Of a stretch of DNA of 64,000 nucleotides, positions 19,456 through 27,988 are shown piece by piece (positions within the stretch are counted from its first letter, which is position 1; the number at the start of each line of letters is the position of its first letter). This DNA is from Candidatus Binatia bacterium. Lineage in GTDB: Bacteria; Desulfobacterota; Binatia; UBA1149; JAJCZL01. The DNA is taken from positions 1-64,000 of the forward strand of contig JANQEO010000063.1 of the NCBI GenBank assembly GCA_028278325.1, read 5' to 3'. Below the pieces are notes generated by a model that worked only from the letters and a program-made list of their open reading frames with translations, did no database searches and had not been told where the DNA came from. The position numbers and the translations under genes were made by a program.

Positions 19456-20877
19456 GTGGGGCATGTGCCGGGGTGGTTGTTGGTTGAGCTGGCTCTATTG
19501 CTCCAGGTGGTCGTATTCGCGGTCGTCGTGTTCGCGTTTCTACGCAGCGGTCGCGCCACCGTTTTCCACCCGCTGACTTTCTACTTGTTGTTTCACGCCG
19601 TGTCCTTCGTGATGCGGCCGACGCTGATCTATCTTTTCGATTTTCACACCATCGCTTGGCGCATCGGCTATTTGCCCAGCGAGGCGGAGTTCGCCAAGAC
19701 CTGTATCATCACGTCCTTCGGTCTGGCGGTCATCGCCTTCTTCACGCTTCGAATCCGTCATGAACGCGCTGACCCTGACCCGCGGGGTGTTTCCTTCGAC
19801 CGCATTCACGAGAAGGCCTTCTGGTTGGCATGCGCCGTCATAGCGCCCTTGGCCCTGTACTCGATGTACCTGTCCCTGGGCGGATTCGGGTGGGAGGGCT
19901 ACGCCAAGATTCAGGTCGTCCGCAACCTCGAGCACGGCAAGTTTCTGTACACCAACACGACCGGATACCTGGCGGCGGCCCACACCATGCTCGGGTATCT
20001 GGCCGTGATCTTCATGGTGAAACACCGGTTCAGGCTTCTCTCTCTGATGCCGTTCTGCGCCTACTTGGTTTATCGAGGCATACTCGGACACGGCCGCTGG
20101 TTCATCATTCTGTCGTTGTTCACGGTCAGCCTTCTGTGGCTTTACGAGAACGGCAAGACGAAGTTCAAGCCGGCGCACTATGCCGTCGGTTTCGCGAGCT
20201 TCTTCCTGTTCAATGCGTTGGGACGCAACCGAAACTTGATACGCGACGTGTTCGGGATCGGCAGTGCCAGAGACACGACGCCGTTGGTCGACGGCATGAC
20301 CTGGTTCGAACGGCTCGACAACCTTGACTTCTCCGCATTCGACGTCGTGGCTGCGGTTACCAACATCGTCCCGCAGGCCACCAACAGCTACACCTACTTC
20401 AGTCAGTACCTGCAGCTGCTCACTCAGCCCATTCCGCGGATCCTGTGGCCCGGCAAACCGGTGGGCTCGCCCATCGAGATGTTCAATCTGATGGACTACG
20501 GAAATTTCTGGAGACTGCCACCATCCATCATCGGCGACGGCTGGATGAGCCTCGGTTGGCCGGGGGTGTTCGTCACGCTTGCCGTGGTAGGCACCATACT
20601 CGGCAAGTTGCACAGCTGGTTCTGGCAGCGTCGTGACAATCCCTTCGTGGTTGTGACCTACTGCTGCTTTCTCCCGATCACTATCCAGTGGTTCCGTGAC
20701 GGCGGAATCTCGATCGCCGTGTTCAGCTTCTTCGTGCTCGGCCCTGTCGGTGTCTGGTATGCCAGCTATCGCTGCCTGCGCATGTTTCGACATCGGAGCG
20801 CACCTGCCGCAGTTCCGTCGACCGTCCGACCGTTACGTGAGAGCGGCCAAGGCCAAGGAGTTCGCCGCGCCGCTTGA
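19456..20877 (+). CDS. O-antigen/oligosaccharide repeat-unit polymerase (Wzy-like)
   Basis: The 473-residue membrane protein has about 10-12 hydrophobic segments and a large loop (about residues 270-370) containing FSQYLQLLTQPIPRILWPGKP, the proline-rich loop typical of oligosaccharide repeat polymerases, followed by GDGWMSLGWPGVF. The start is GTG at 19456, adjacent to the wzx stop. A basic tail with no membrane segment ends the protein. The family is diverse, so the call rests on topology, this loop and the neighbouring flippase. Confidence 0.82.
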   Translation: MGHVPGWLLVELALLLQVVVFAVVVFAFLRSGRATVFHPLTFYLLFHAVSFVMRPTLIYLFDFHTIAWRIGYLPSEAEFAKTCIITSFGLAVIAFFTLRIRHERADPDPRGVSFDRIHEKAFWLACAVIAPLALYSMYLSLGGFGWEGYAKIQVVRNLEHGKFLYTNTTGYLAAAHTMLGYLAVIFMVKHRFRLLSLMPFCAYLVYRGILGHGRWFIILSLFTVSLLWLYENGKTKFKPAHYAVGFASFFLFNALGRNRNLIRDVFGIGSARDTTPLVDGMTWFERLDNLDFSAFDVVAAVTNIVPQATNSYTYFSQYLQLLTQPIPRILWPGKPVGSPIEMFNLMDYGNFWRLPPSIIGDGWMSLGWPGVFVTLAVVGTILGKLHSWFWQRRDNPFVVVTYCCFLPITIQWFRDGGISIAVFSFFVLGPVGVWYASYRCLRMFRHRSAPAAVPSTVRPLRESGQGQGVRRAA

Positions 20878-20884
20878 CCGGCAG

Positions 20885-22306
20885 CTACCAGCCGCGCGGC
20901 ATTCGTAGGGGTCTGTTGCCGGCCGCGTAGCCGCTGAGATCGGTCGGGCCGTCTTCGTCCTCGATGGTGATGGATCCCGGCCCATCCAGCTTGGTCACCG
21001 GGTAACGCATCGGACCGAAGGACCGAGAGACGATGGGAAGCGCCGACGGGTCGATTCCGGCAGTCAAGGCGTTGACGTAGTCGGCGGCGACAGGATCGCC
21101 GGACCATCCGAGAAAACCCATCGCGACCGGATCGGGTTTCAGCGGACCCTGCCCTTCACCTGCGATGATGCCGTCGGTCAATGCGAAATGAGGACGGATG
21201 ATATCGTCGGAGATCTCGCCGTCGCATGTCCCATGCGCGACGAGTCTGGCCAGGTCCACGGCCATGCGCCAACAAGTGTCGTTGCCCGGCCAAGCACCCG
21301 CCACCAGGCCGCCGCTGCTGCGATGGAGCTTGCCGGCGATGCGCTCACCGACCCTGAGCAGTTGAGCGGTCATCGATGGGGCACGATCGTACGCGAACTC
21401 GTGGTAGGCCGATAGGGCTTTGGGCACGAGTCCGCCGCCGGGATATTCGTCGCCGCCTTCGCGCTCTCCGCCCTTGCGGTGATGGGCCAGGCAGTCCTTG
21501 TGTGCGACGCTGCCGACACACCCTTTTATGGCCGCCGTCAGTCCTACCTTCTCGTGAGTCTTGAGCTTGGGGATGCTGATCACCATGTCGGCTTCCAGAA
21601 ACTTGTGGTTGAGCAGGTAGACGTGTCTTCCGGGACCGTGACAGTTCTGGATTCTCGATGTGGGATAGGTGTGGACACGGTAGCGCGCTGACTCCGGCGC
21701 GTGTTCGTCGAGTAGGCTGTCGGCGCCGAGATCGAAGGCGACGATGTCGTCGGAGCGGTCGTCGTTGCGGCGCTCTCTGGTCCAGCCCAGTACGTTCGTT
21801 CTCTCCTGCACGTTCATGCGAAGGTCGTGGATTTCGACGAGCGGTGCTCTTCCGGGTGTGTTGAACTCGGCTGCGAGCGCGCTCAAGCCGACATCGGCGT
21901 CCAGCCGATCCCAAGTCGCGCCTTTCAAGGGGGCGTTCCCGACTCGCACGGTGATTCCGTCTCCGAAGGCGTCGAGAAGTGAGCGTATCATCGCCCGCAC
22001 GACGCTGACGTGGGTGGTCTTGGCGAAGAATTGTTGAAGGCTCTCGCCGGGACGACGCTGATATACGAAGTTGCACAGCAGGAACACCACGAGACGGCTC
22101 TTTCGTCTCGCCGCCTTCGTAAGGTCCTCACGCGCCGCCTCGAGTATCGGTGCGGCGTAGTCAGGAAGAGATTCGTAGTTCAGACCTGGCTTGCGGCGAA
22201 CAGTGACCTTGGCGGTCGTGCCCGCCGTGGAGTCCGGCACGGATCCGGTTCGCGGCTTCGTGCCCGTGGCCGGCGTGGTCTCCCGAGAGAAATCGAAGGC
22301 CCCCAC
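20885..22306 (-). CDS. DUF362 domain-containing protein
   Basis: The DUF362 core is recognised by DMVISIPKLKTHEKVGLTAAIKGCVGSVAHKDC (quoted in part) and the late GEGQGPLKPDPVAMGFLGWSGDPVAADYV segment. No ferredoxin-like CxxCxxCxxxC cluster is visible, unlike many DUF362 proteins that carry a 4Fe-4S domain. The biochemical role of DUF362 is not established. The GTG at 22306 lies 6 nt after the asparagine-synthase-like stop, so both are co-transcribed with the glycosyltransferase upstream. Its C-terminal end faces wzy with a 7-nt gap. Confidence 0.85.
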   Translation of the reverse strand: MGAFDFSRETTPATGTKPRTGSVPDSTAGTTAKVTVRRKPGLNYESLPDYAAPILEAAREDLTKAARRKSRLVVFLLCNFVYQRRPGESLQQFFAKTTHVSVVRAMIRSLLDAFGDGITVRVGNAPLKGATWDRLDADVGLSALAAEFNTPGRAPLVEIHDLRMNVQERTNVLGWTRERRNDDRSDDIVAFDLGADSLLDEHAPESARYRVHTYPTSRIQNCHGPGRHVYLLNHKFLEADMVISIPKLKTHEKVGLTAAIKGCVGSVAHKDCLAHHRKGGEREGGDEYPGGGLVPKALSAYHEFAYDRAPSMTAQLLRVGERIAGKLHRSSGGLVAGAWPGNDTCWRMAVDLARLVAHGTCDGEISDDIIRPHFALTDGIIAGEGQGPLKPDPVAMGFLGWSGDPVAADYVNALTAGIDPSALPIVSRSFGPMRYPVTKLDGPGSITIEDEDGPTDLSGYAAGNRPLRMPRGW

Positions 22307-22312
22307 GCCGTG

Positions 22313-23905
22313 TCAGCCTCTGGGCGCGAAGCGGCTGTGGTTGTGCCATGCCGATATCTGCAGCAGTGCGACGATGCTCTGCCACAGGTAAGGGTGTTGG
22401 TCACTCTTGGCCAACCACCCGTCCAGCAACGTGCCCATCCTCTCGTTCCATAGGCGGCAACTGCTGACCTCGTTCACGATCAACTGCCGGTAGCGATGTA
22501 CGAACAATGGGCCGTCGAATTGGAAGTACCGCTTGCCCACCGCGACCGCATCATAGTCGAGATACTCGGCGAGCATCTTGCGCAGGAGAAGCTTGTTGAC
22601 GCGGCGCTGTCTGTCGAAGCGCTCGCTTTCGGGGAGGTTGAAGTAGTACTCGATGAGATCAGCGTCGATGAAGGGGTGCGCTGGCCGCGCGTTGAAGTGG
22701 CGGGCCGCCGCCCGCACTTTTCCCATCACCGCTCCCTGCTCGTAGTGCCTCCCGCGCATCAACGCTCGAAAGTCGATGTCGTCGAGGTCGCGGTAACGCT
22801 TGCAGTCGGTGCTCCATGAGTACGTCGTATCGAAAGACTGATCGAAGAACCGACGCGTGTCGGTGTGGCGGAAGAAGCGGCCGCCGAATCCGATCTCCGC
22901 CCGGTTGCGCAGCAGGTAACTCAACTTGGTGTAGTGCGGGATCAGCGTTTTGGCGCGGGCGGCGACGCTCGGGAAGCGGCCGACTGACAGCCGCATCTTG
23001 AGCCTGTCCTCCGGAGAAAGGAGGTAGCCCATGTAGATGTCGTTGCCCGATCCGTCCACCAGGTCACCACCGTCGAGCCCGGCTCGCGAGAGACACAACA
23101 GGTAGGGCAGGGTCGCCGGGTCCACCCAGGGCGTAACCAGCTTGGTGAAGTATCGACCGAGCAGCTCGTCGAAGCCGCGCTCGTCGGCCGTCAGCGTGAT
23201 GCGTTCGTGTTTGAGTCCGAGCCGTTGGCAAGTGCGCGCAGCCCAAGCGTGTTCGTCATCGTGGTCGCCGGCAGAGTAGGTTACGCAACTGATGTCGCGT
23301 CTGCCGAGTTCGGCCGCAGCCAGTGCGATGCTGCTGGAATCCTTGCCCGAACTGAGCATCAGCATCGCGTTGCCACCCGAGGTGAGCTGGCGTTCGAGGG
23401 AAACCGTCAACAGATCAAGCAGCCGTCGCGTGTCGGCGGTATTGTCCTGCCGCGAGAGCCGCCCGTAGTAGGGGAAGTCCGTGCGGAAGTCGCACCGGGC
23501 CGCCGAGCCCGAGCGGGTCACCGAGGCCCTGTCACCGGGCCCGAGACGGTACACGCCTTCGTAGACGGAATAGGGCAAGGGCAGTATGCCGTCATGCAGC
23601 AGGTGCGAGACGCCCGCCGCCGAGACGCCGGTGCTCTCGCCCTTCGTCGACATACGATCCAGCAATGGTGCAAGCCGTGAGCATGCTGATACGCGGCCGT
23701 CTTGCAGAGTGAAGTAGAGTTCCGACATGCCGGTGTCGTCGCCCGACAGTGCGACATCGCTGCCGTCGACCGTGAAGAACGGCGCCAGATGGTCGGGAAT
23801 CTCGAGGCTATCGCTTCCCGCTACGGCAATGGAGTCGGCGCCGTCGGGCCTTGTACTGGAAGAACGGCCTTCGGCCGTGGTGTCTCGGGCGCCGGGCGTC
23901 CTCAT
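22313..23905 (-). CDS. Asparagine synthase-like amidotransferase lacking the glutaminase nucleophile
   Basis: The C-terminal half carries the Asn_synthase ATP-pyrophosphatase loop MLSSGKDSSSIALAAAELG (an SGGxDS-type P-loop with SSGKDSS) and a VDGSGNDIYMGY segment. The N-terminal region resembles the class II glutaminase beta-sheet but the protein begins MRTPGARDTT, so the catalytic Cys2 is absent. It could use free ammonia or act as an adenylating ligase. The ATG at 23905 overlaps the glycosyltransferase stop (ATGA). An open frame continuing to 24247 is not counted. Similar proteins in polysaccharide loci are thought to amidate sugar carboxyls; that is inference. Confidence 0.82.
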   Translation of the reverse strand: MRTPGARDTTAEGRSSSTRPDGADSIAVAGSDSLEIPDHLAPFFTVDGSDVALSGDDTGMSELYFTLQDGRVSACSRLAPLLDRMSTKGESTGVSAAGVSHLLHDGILPLPYSVYEGVYRLGPGDRASVTRSGSAARCDFRTDFPYYGRLSRQDNTADTRRLLDLLTVSLERQLTSGGNAMLMLSSGKDSSSIALAAAELGRRDISCVTYSAGDHDDEHAWAARTCQRLGLKHERITLTADERGFDELLGRYFTKLVTPWVDPATLPYLLCLSRAGLDGGDLVDGSGNDIYMGYLLSPEDRLKMRLSVGRFPSVAARAKTLIPHYTKLSYLLRNRAEIGFGGRFFRHTDTRRFFDQSFDTTYSWSTDCKRYRDLDDIDFRALMRGRHYEQGAVMGKVRAAARHFNARPAHPFIDADLIEYYFNLPESERFDRQRRVNKLLLRKMLAEYLDYDAVAVGKRYFQFDGPLFVHRYRQLIVNEVSSCRLWNERMGTLLDGWLAKSDQHPYLWQSIVALLQISAWHNHSRFAPRG

Positions 23906-25101
23906 GGTGCCTTTGCAGCGATCGCCACCGGCTTTGGTGCAACGCTGCCCCCACGGGCCACGAGCGCGAGAAAATCGCGTGCATTTCGCTCCATCGTGAA
24001 CTCCGAAGTCACGCGAGCTCGTGCCGCTGCCGTAACCTCTTGCAGGAGAACGGGGTCCTTCATGGACTCGATGAGTTTGCGCGACATTTCGGCGACGTCG
24101 TTGGCCGGTACGAGAAAACCCGTCTCGGAGTCGACGATCTGGTCGTTGAGGCCCGCGATGTCGTATGCCAGTACCGGTGTTCCCACAGCCTGAGCCTGCA
24201 CTACGGATTGAGGGAAGGACTCGGAGCGCGAGGGCACGAGGAGCCAATCGATGGTTCGAAGAAACTGTGCGGCGCCGGCCTGGTCGACCGGGTCACGAAA
24301 ACGGATCTCGCAGTTGGACGGGCAGGTGGACGCCCGCTCTGCAAGCAGTTCGCAGTACGCAGACTGTGTGGCGAGCTTTTCTCCCGTCACGGTGTAGGTG
24401 AACTTGAGCTCCGGCATGCGCCAGCCCAGTCTCTCGGTGACGTCGATCGCGTCCTCGATGCCCTTGCGTGGCGAGACGTTGCACAGGGAGCCCAGGTGCA
24501 CCGTCTTGCCCGACCGGGGTACGACGAACTCTCGGCCCGGGTCCGGCGTGAACACAGAGAGGTCTACACCCGGCGGCATGATGTCGTCGTCCGTAAACGA
24601 ATAGTCACCGCCTCCAAGGTAGTGGCGCTTCACGGAGGGGGTCTGGTAGACGATTTTCGTCTTGACCGGCAGCAACGCCGTTAGCGCGGAAAACAGCGGT
24701 CCGGGCAGCAGCGTATCGTTTACGACCAAGATGCCCGGGATGTTTCGGAGATCTGCGTGCCGAGCGAGAGCGACGTTGACGGCCCCGTTGAGGACGTAGA
24801 ATTCGGGGTCGCCGCCCTGCCTGTCGAGGAGGCTGCTGAGGAACACGCGGGCACCACCGAGCAGCCACCCGATGTTGTGCGCCAGGGATCCCAGTGACGG
24901 TTTTCGCAGCTGGGCGAGGCCGGGAACGGTCGCATGCTCCACGCCCGCCTCCGTCAGTTCCCGCACGAAGGTTTCGGGTATGCCTGGCGGCGACAGGATC
25001 AGGGGGTGATGGCCCTGGCCGGCGAGGTAGGCTGCGAGGTTCTGTACACGGCGATGCGGTCCCGCAACGACTGGGTCGGTCAACAGGTCAACGTAGCGCA
25101 C
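23902..25101 (-). CDS. Glycosyltransferase family 4/1 (GT-B)
   Basis: Retaining GT-B enzyme. N-terminal acceptor domain: MRYVDLLTDPVVAGPHRRVQNLAAYLA. The C-terminal nucleotide-sugar domain has GSLCNVSPRKGIEDAID and the signature LVPSRSESFPQSVVQAQAVGTPVLAYDIAGLNDQI, including the E-x7-E pair. The start is GTG at 25101 with GAGG about 7 nt upstream. First gene of the minus-strand trio with the asparagine-synthase-like and DUF362 genes. The sugar donor cannot be read from sequence. Confidence 0.92.
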   Translation of the reverse strand: MRYVDLLTDPVVAGPHRRVQNLAAYLAGQGHHPLILSPPGIPETFVRELTEAGVEHATVPGLAQLRKPSLGSLAHNIGWLLGGARVFLSSLLDRQGGDPEFYVLNGAVNVALARHADLRNIPGILVVNDTLLPGPLFSALTALLPVKTKIVYQTPSVKRHYLGGGDYSFTDDDIMPPGVDLSVFTPDPGREFVVPRSGKTVHLGSLCNVSPRKGIEDAIDVTERLGWRMPELKFTYTVTGEKLATQSAYCELLAERASTCPSNCEIRFRDPVDQAGAAQFLRTIDWLLVPSRSESFPQSVVQAQAVGTPVLAYDIAGLNDQIVDSETGFLVPANDVAEMSRKLIESMKDPVLLQEVTAAARARVTSEFTMERNARDFLALVARGGSVAPKPVAIAAKAP

Positions 25102-25163
25102 GCCGCATCCTCACACCTCAGCGCGGCACCGGCCGCCGCGCATCCACCGCAACAAATCTATCC

Positions 25164-25169
25164 TATAAT
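25164..25169 (+). promoter_or_regulatory. Perfect TATAAT -10 box in the divergent gap before the GT2-rfbA-rfbC operon
   Basis: A consensus TATAAT lies in the 185-bp region between the divergent glycosyltransferases. No -35 hexamer is visible at 16-18 bp upstream. It would give a leader of about 110-130 nt to the GT2 gene. The gap otherwise holds no gene I can support. Confidence 0.4.
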
Positions 25170-25286
25170 GAGACGCTGATTAAGCTCGGCGCGGGATTGG
25201 AAGCGGCCGGTAGTGACAGCGAGGCGGGCGGCGCATATGCTTACGGGACGGGAATCGTCGGCTCGCCCTGCCGCGCTCACTCATAG

Positions 25287-26318
25287 GTGGCGATACAGGG
25301 CGCCGGCGTGAATGGCGGTTGGCAGGTGGCTGAGAAGCGCGAGCACGCACTCCTGTGCATTCCTACACTCGATGCGGGTGACCTGGCGGCCAAGCAGGTA
25401 GCGGCACTCGCGGCTCAGTCCTGCAGGCCGGCGGACTTTCTCGTGATCGATTCGTCCTCACGAGACGCGACTGCTTCGGTCTACCGTGAGGCCGGCGCAG
25501 ATGTAGTCACCATCCCGCGCGCCGAGTTCGACCACGGCGCCACCCGCAACCTGGCATTGTCCAGGTATCCGCAAGCCGATGTTCTCGTCTACCTGACACA
25601 GGATGCGATCCCGGCCGATACCGAGTCGTTGGCCCGTCTGATGGCGCGGCTCGACGATCCCGAGGTCGGAGCCGTTCACGGCCGTCAGCTCCCCCGGGAA
25701 GGAGCTGACGCGGTGGAGGCCCACGCCCGCCTGTTCAACTACCCGGAGCACAGCAACCTTCGCAGACGCGACGACATTCCGGAGTACGGGATCAAGACGG
25801 TATTCCTTTCAAACTCGTTCGCAGCCTATCGCCGTTACGCTCTCGAGAGCGTCGGAGGGTTCCCGGCCGGCGGCGTCATGAACGAAGATATGTATGCCGC
25901 CGCCCGCATGCTCTTGGCCGGTTGGAAGCTTGCATACGCAGCGGACGCGGCCGTGCGCCACTCTCACCCGTACACGCCATCGGAGGAGTTCCGCCGTTAC
26001 TTCGACATCGGCACTTTCATCGCTCGCAACCGCTGGTTGATAGAGGCCGTGGGGTCGCCTGGGGGTGAAGGGGCCCGGTATCTGAAATCGGAGATGCGTT
26101 ATCTGCTCGACAAGGATCCGCTGCGCATACCTGCCGCGCTTCTGCGCGATGCTGCAAAGCTACTCGGGATGGGATTGGGTCGCAGAGAGGCGGCGATTCC
26201 ACTGGCGCTGAAGCGACGTCTGGGAATGAATCGCGCGTTCTGGAACGCTCAGGATCGTAGTTCGGTTTCGCCAGGCGCGGTGTTAGACTCAACCGAGTGT
26301 CGGTCACCAAAGGCATAG
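25287..26318 (+). CDS. Glycosyltransferase family 2 (rhamnosyltransferase-like)
   Basis: GT-A fold: [44 protein letters not shown], and [17 protein letters not shown], which resembles rhamnosyltransferases that start 'F.HG.TRN'. LTQDAIPAD holds the DxD-like metal site and [23 protein letters not shown] the C-terminal acceptor-base region. The start is uncertain: GTG 25287 or GTG 25308. Its last 22 bp overlap rfbA. The rhamnosyltransferase assignment is supported by the neighbouring dTDP-sugar genes but remains tentative. Confidence 0.87.
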   Translation: MAIQGAGVNGGWQVAEKREHALLCIPTLDAGDLAAKQVAALAAQSCRPADFLVIDSSSRDATASVYREAGADVVTIPRAEFDHGATRNLALSRYPQADVLVYLTQDAIPADTESLARLMARLDDPEVGAVHGRQLPREGADAVEAHARLFNYPEHSNLRRRDDIPEYGIKTVFLSNSFAAYRRYALESVGGFPAGGVMNEDMYAAARMLLAGWKLAYAADAAVRHSHPYTPSEEFRRYFDIGTFIARNRWLIEAVGSPGGEGARYLKSEMRYLLDKDPLRIPAALLRDAAKLLGMGLGRREAAIPLALKRRLGMNRAFWNAQDRSSVSPGAVLDSTECRSPKA

Positions 26319-27178
26319 TCTTGGCCGGCGGCGCCGGTACGCGTCTGCACCCCATTACGCGCGCCGTCTCCAAGCAGCTGCTACCCGTCTACGACAAGCC
26401 GCTCGTCTATTACCCTCTTTCGACGCTGTTGCTCGCCGGCATACGCGACATATTGATCATCACGACGCCGGACGACCTCGAGTCGTTTCGAACGCTGTTG
26501 GGAGACGGCTCGCGCTTCGGTGTTTCCTTCAGCTATGCGGCTCAGCCCGAGCCGGGTGGGCTGGCTCAGGCCTTCCTCATCGGCAAGGAGTTCATCGACG
26601 GCCGTCCCGTATGTCTGGTGCTCGGTGACAACATCTTCTTCGGTCAGGGACTTCGTCAGGCTCTGGGCGAAGCAGCAGGCCGGCCCGGCGGCGCCACCGT
26701 GTTCGCCTATCAAGTCGGTGATCCCGAGCGCTACGGAGTTGTCGAGTTCGATGCCGACGGCAAGGCCGTTTCTCTGGAAGAGAAACCCGCCCGACCCAAA
26801 TCGAGCTACGCAGTGACGGGACTGTACTTCTACGACGAACGCGTGGTCGAATTCGCCGCCGGACTGAAGCCGTCGGCGCGCGGCGAACTCGAGATAACGG
26901 ATCTAAATCGCATCTACCTGAAACAAGGCGAGCTGTCGGTCACTCTCCTCGGGCGTGGTATGGCGTGGCTCGACACCGGCACCTGCCCGTCGCTTTTGCA
27001 GGCTGCCAACTTCATCCAGACAATCGAGGCCCGTCAAGGTCTCAAGGTTGCGTGCTTGGAGGAGATCGCGTTCAGGCAAGGGTACATCGATGTGGCGACT
27101 CTCAGAGAGACGGGAGAGAGCTACAACAATGAATACGGCAGTTATCTCGTAGAACTCGCCAAGCAAGCCGATTCCTGA
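26297..27178 (+). CDS. rfbA: Glucose-1-phosphate thymidylyltransferase
   Basis: Makes dTDP-glucose, first step of dTDP-rhamnose and related sugars. Signatures: [27 protein letters not shown] at the N terminus, [32 protein letters not shown] and [17 protein letters not shown]. The 293-residue length is normal. The start is GTG at 26297 within the end of the GT2 gene. It is directly followed by rfbC; rfbB and rfbD are not in the window. Confidence 0.96.
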   Translation: MSVTKGIVLAGGAGTRLHPITRAVSKQLLPVYDKPLVYYPLSTLLLAGIRDILIITTPDDLESFRTLLGDGSRFGVSFSYAAQPEPGGLAQAFLIGKEFIDGRPVCLVLGDNIFFGQGLRQALGEAAGRPGGATVFAYQVGDPERYGVVEFDADGKAVSLEEKPARPKSSYAVTGLYFYDERVVEFAAGLKPSARGELEITDLNRIYLKQGELSVTLLGRGMAWLDTGTCPSLLQAANFIQTIEARQGLKVACLEEIAFRQGYIDVATLRETGESYNNEYGSYLVELAKQADS

Positions 27179-27760
27179 GTGACTTACCGCGGAGCAAAGC
27201 TCGACGGCATCGAGATCCTCGAGCCTCAAGTCAACGGTGACCGCCGTGGTTTCTTCGTGGAACTTTTCAACGCCGCGCGCCGGAACGTGCCCGGCCTGTC
27301 CCTTCCCGGAAGAGACATGGACGGCAGCGCCATCGTGCAGATCAACCACTCTCACTCCAAGAAAGGGACTCTGAGGGGGTTACACTTTCAGGAGCCGCGC
27401 GCCCAGGGGAAGCTCGTTTGGGTGGTGACCGGGGTAGTGTTCGATGTGGCCGTCGACGTGCGTAAAGGGTCGGACACCTTCGGGCGCTGGATGGGCGTGG
27501 AACTCTCGGCGGAGAATCATCGCCAGTTGTGGATCCCCCCAGGATTTGCACACGGATTCTGTGTCACGAGTGACCAAGCGGACTTTCTCTACGCATGTAC
27601 CGACGTCTATGTTCCCGAATGCGAGCACTCGGTTCGCTGGGACGATCCGGCCATAGGCGTCGAGTGGCCGGTGGACGCGCCGGTGGTCTCCGACAAGGAT
27701 CGCAACGCTCCGACGCTTGCAGATGCCCCCGTGCTGCCGGTCGTCGGCGACGCCGTCTGA
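27179..27760 (+). CDS. rfbC: dTDP-4-dehydrorhamnose 3,5-epimerase
   Basis: Cupin-fold epimerase of dTDP-rhamnose synthesis. Typical segments: DRRGFFVELFN, QINHSHSKKGTLRGLHFQ (with the catalytic His), GVVFDVAVDVRKGSDTFGRW, LWIPPGFAHGFCV and the late YVPECEHSVRWDDPAIGVEWP. GTG at 27179 begins on the base after the rfbA stop. Its 193 residues fit the family. It is the last gene of the polysaccharide locus. Confidence 0.94.
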   Translation: MTYRGAKLDGIEILEPQVNGDRRGFFVELFNAARRNVPGLSLPGRDMDGSAIVQINHSHSKKGTLRGLHFQEPRAQGKLVWVVTGVVFDVAVDVRKGSDTFGRWMGVELSAENHRQLWIPPGFAHGFCVTSDQADFLYACTDVYVPECEHSVRWDDPAIGVEWPVDAPVVSDKDRNAPTLADAPVLPVVGDAV

Positions 27761-27988
27761 CGCGCCCCCCGCCCTCAGGCACCAGCCCGTCCAGCCTCGT
27801 CACCCGCTCACGTCTGCGTTACTCCGTGCGGACGACCATGGCGTCCTCCATGTAACTGGCTAATTTGCCAACGCTTTTGAGGAAGCGTGCCTACCTAAGC
27901 CGGATGGCTGACGCCAATAATTCAAGGGCGGTAGGGGGCTGCCGCAGCGTCGTCGAGCGGTGGCGCCCCCGTCGAGTTCCGCGCGGTC
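27761..27988. other. Intergenic region after rfbC with a small inverted repeat
   Basis: 228 bp with no supportable gene. It contains ACGCTT-TTGAGG-AAGCGT (27871-27888), a 6-bp inverted repeat without a T-run. No clear -10/-35 pair for the next gene is visible. Confidence 0.4.

Noticed and set aside
19540..20793. 417-codon minus-strand ORF across the wzy gene
   Set aside because: Antisense frame of a membrane protein with no coherent domain; wzy and wzx are adjacent and consistent.
20885..22306. DUF362 gene as a ferredoxin or 4Fe-4S protein
   Set aside because: No CxxCxxCxxxC cluster is present, so an iron-sulfur role is not supported by sequence.
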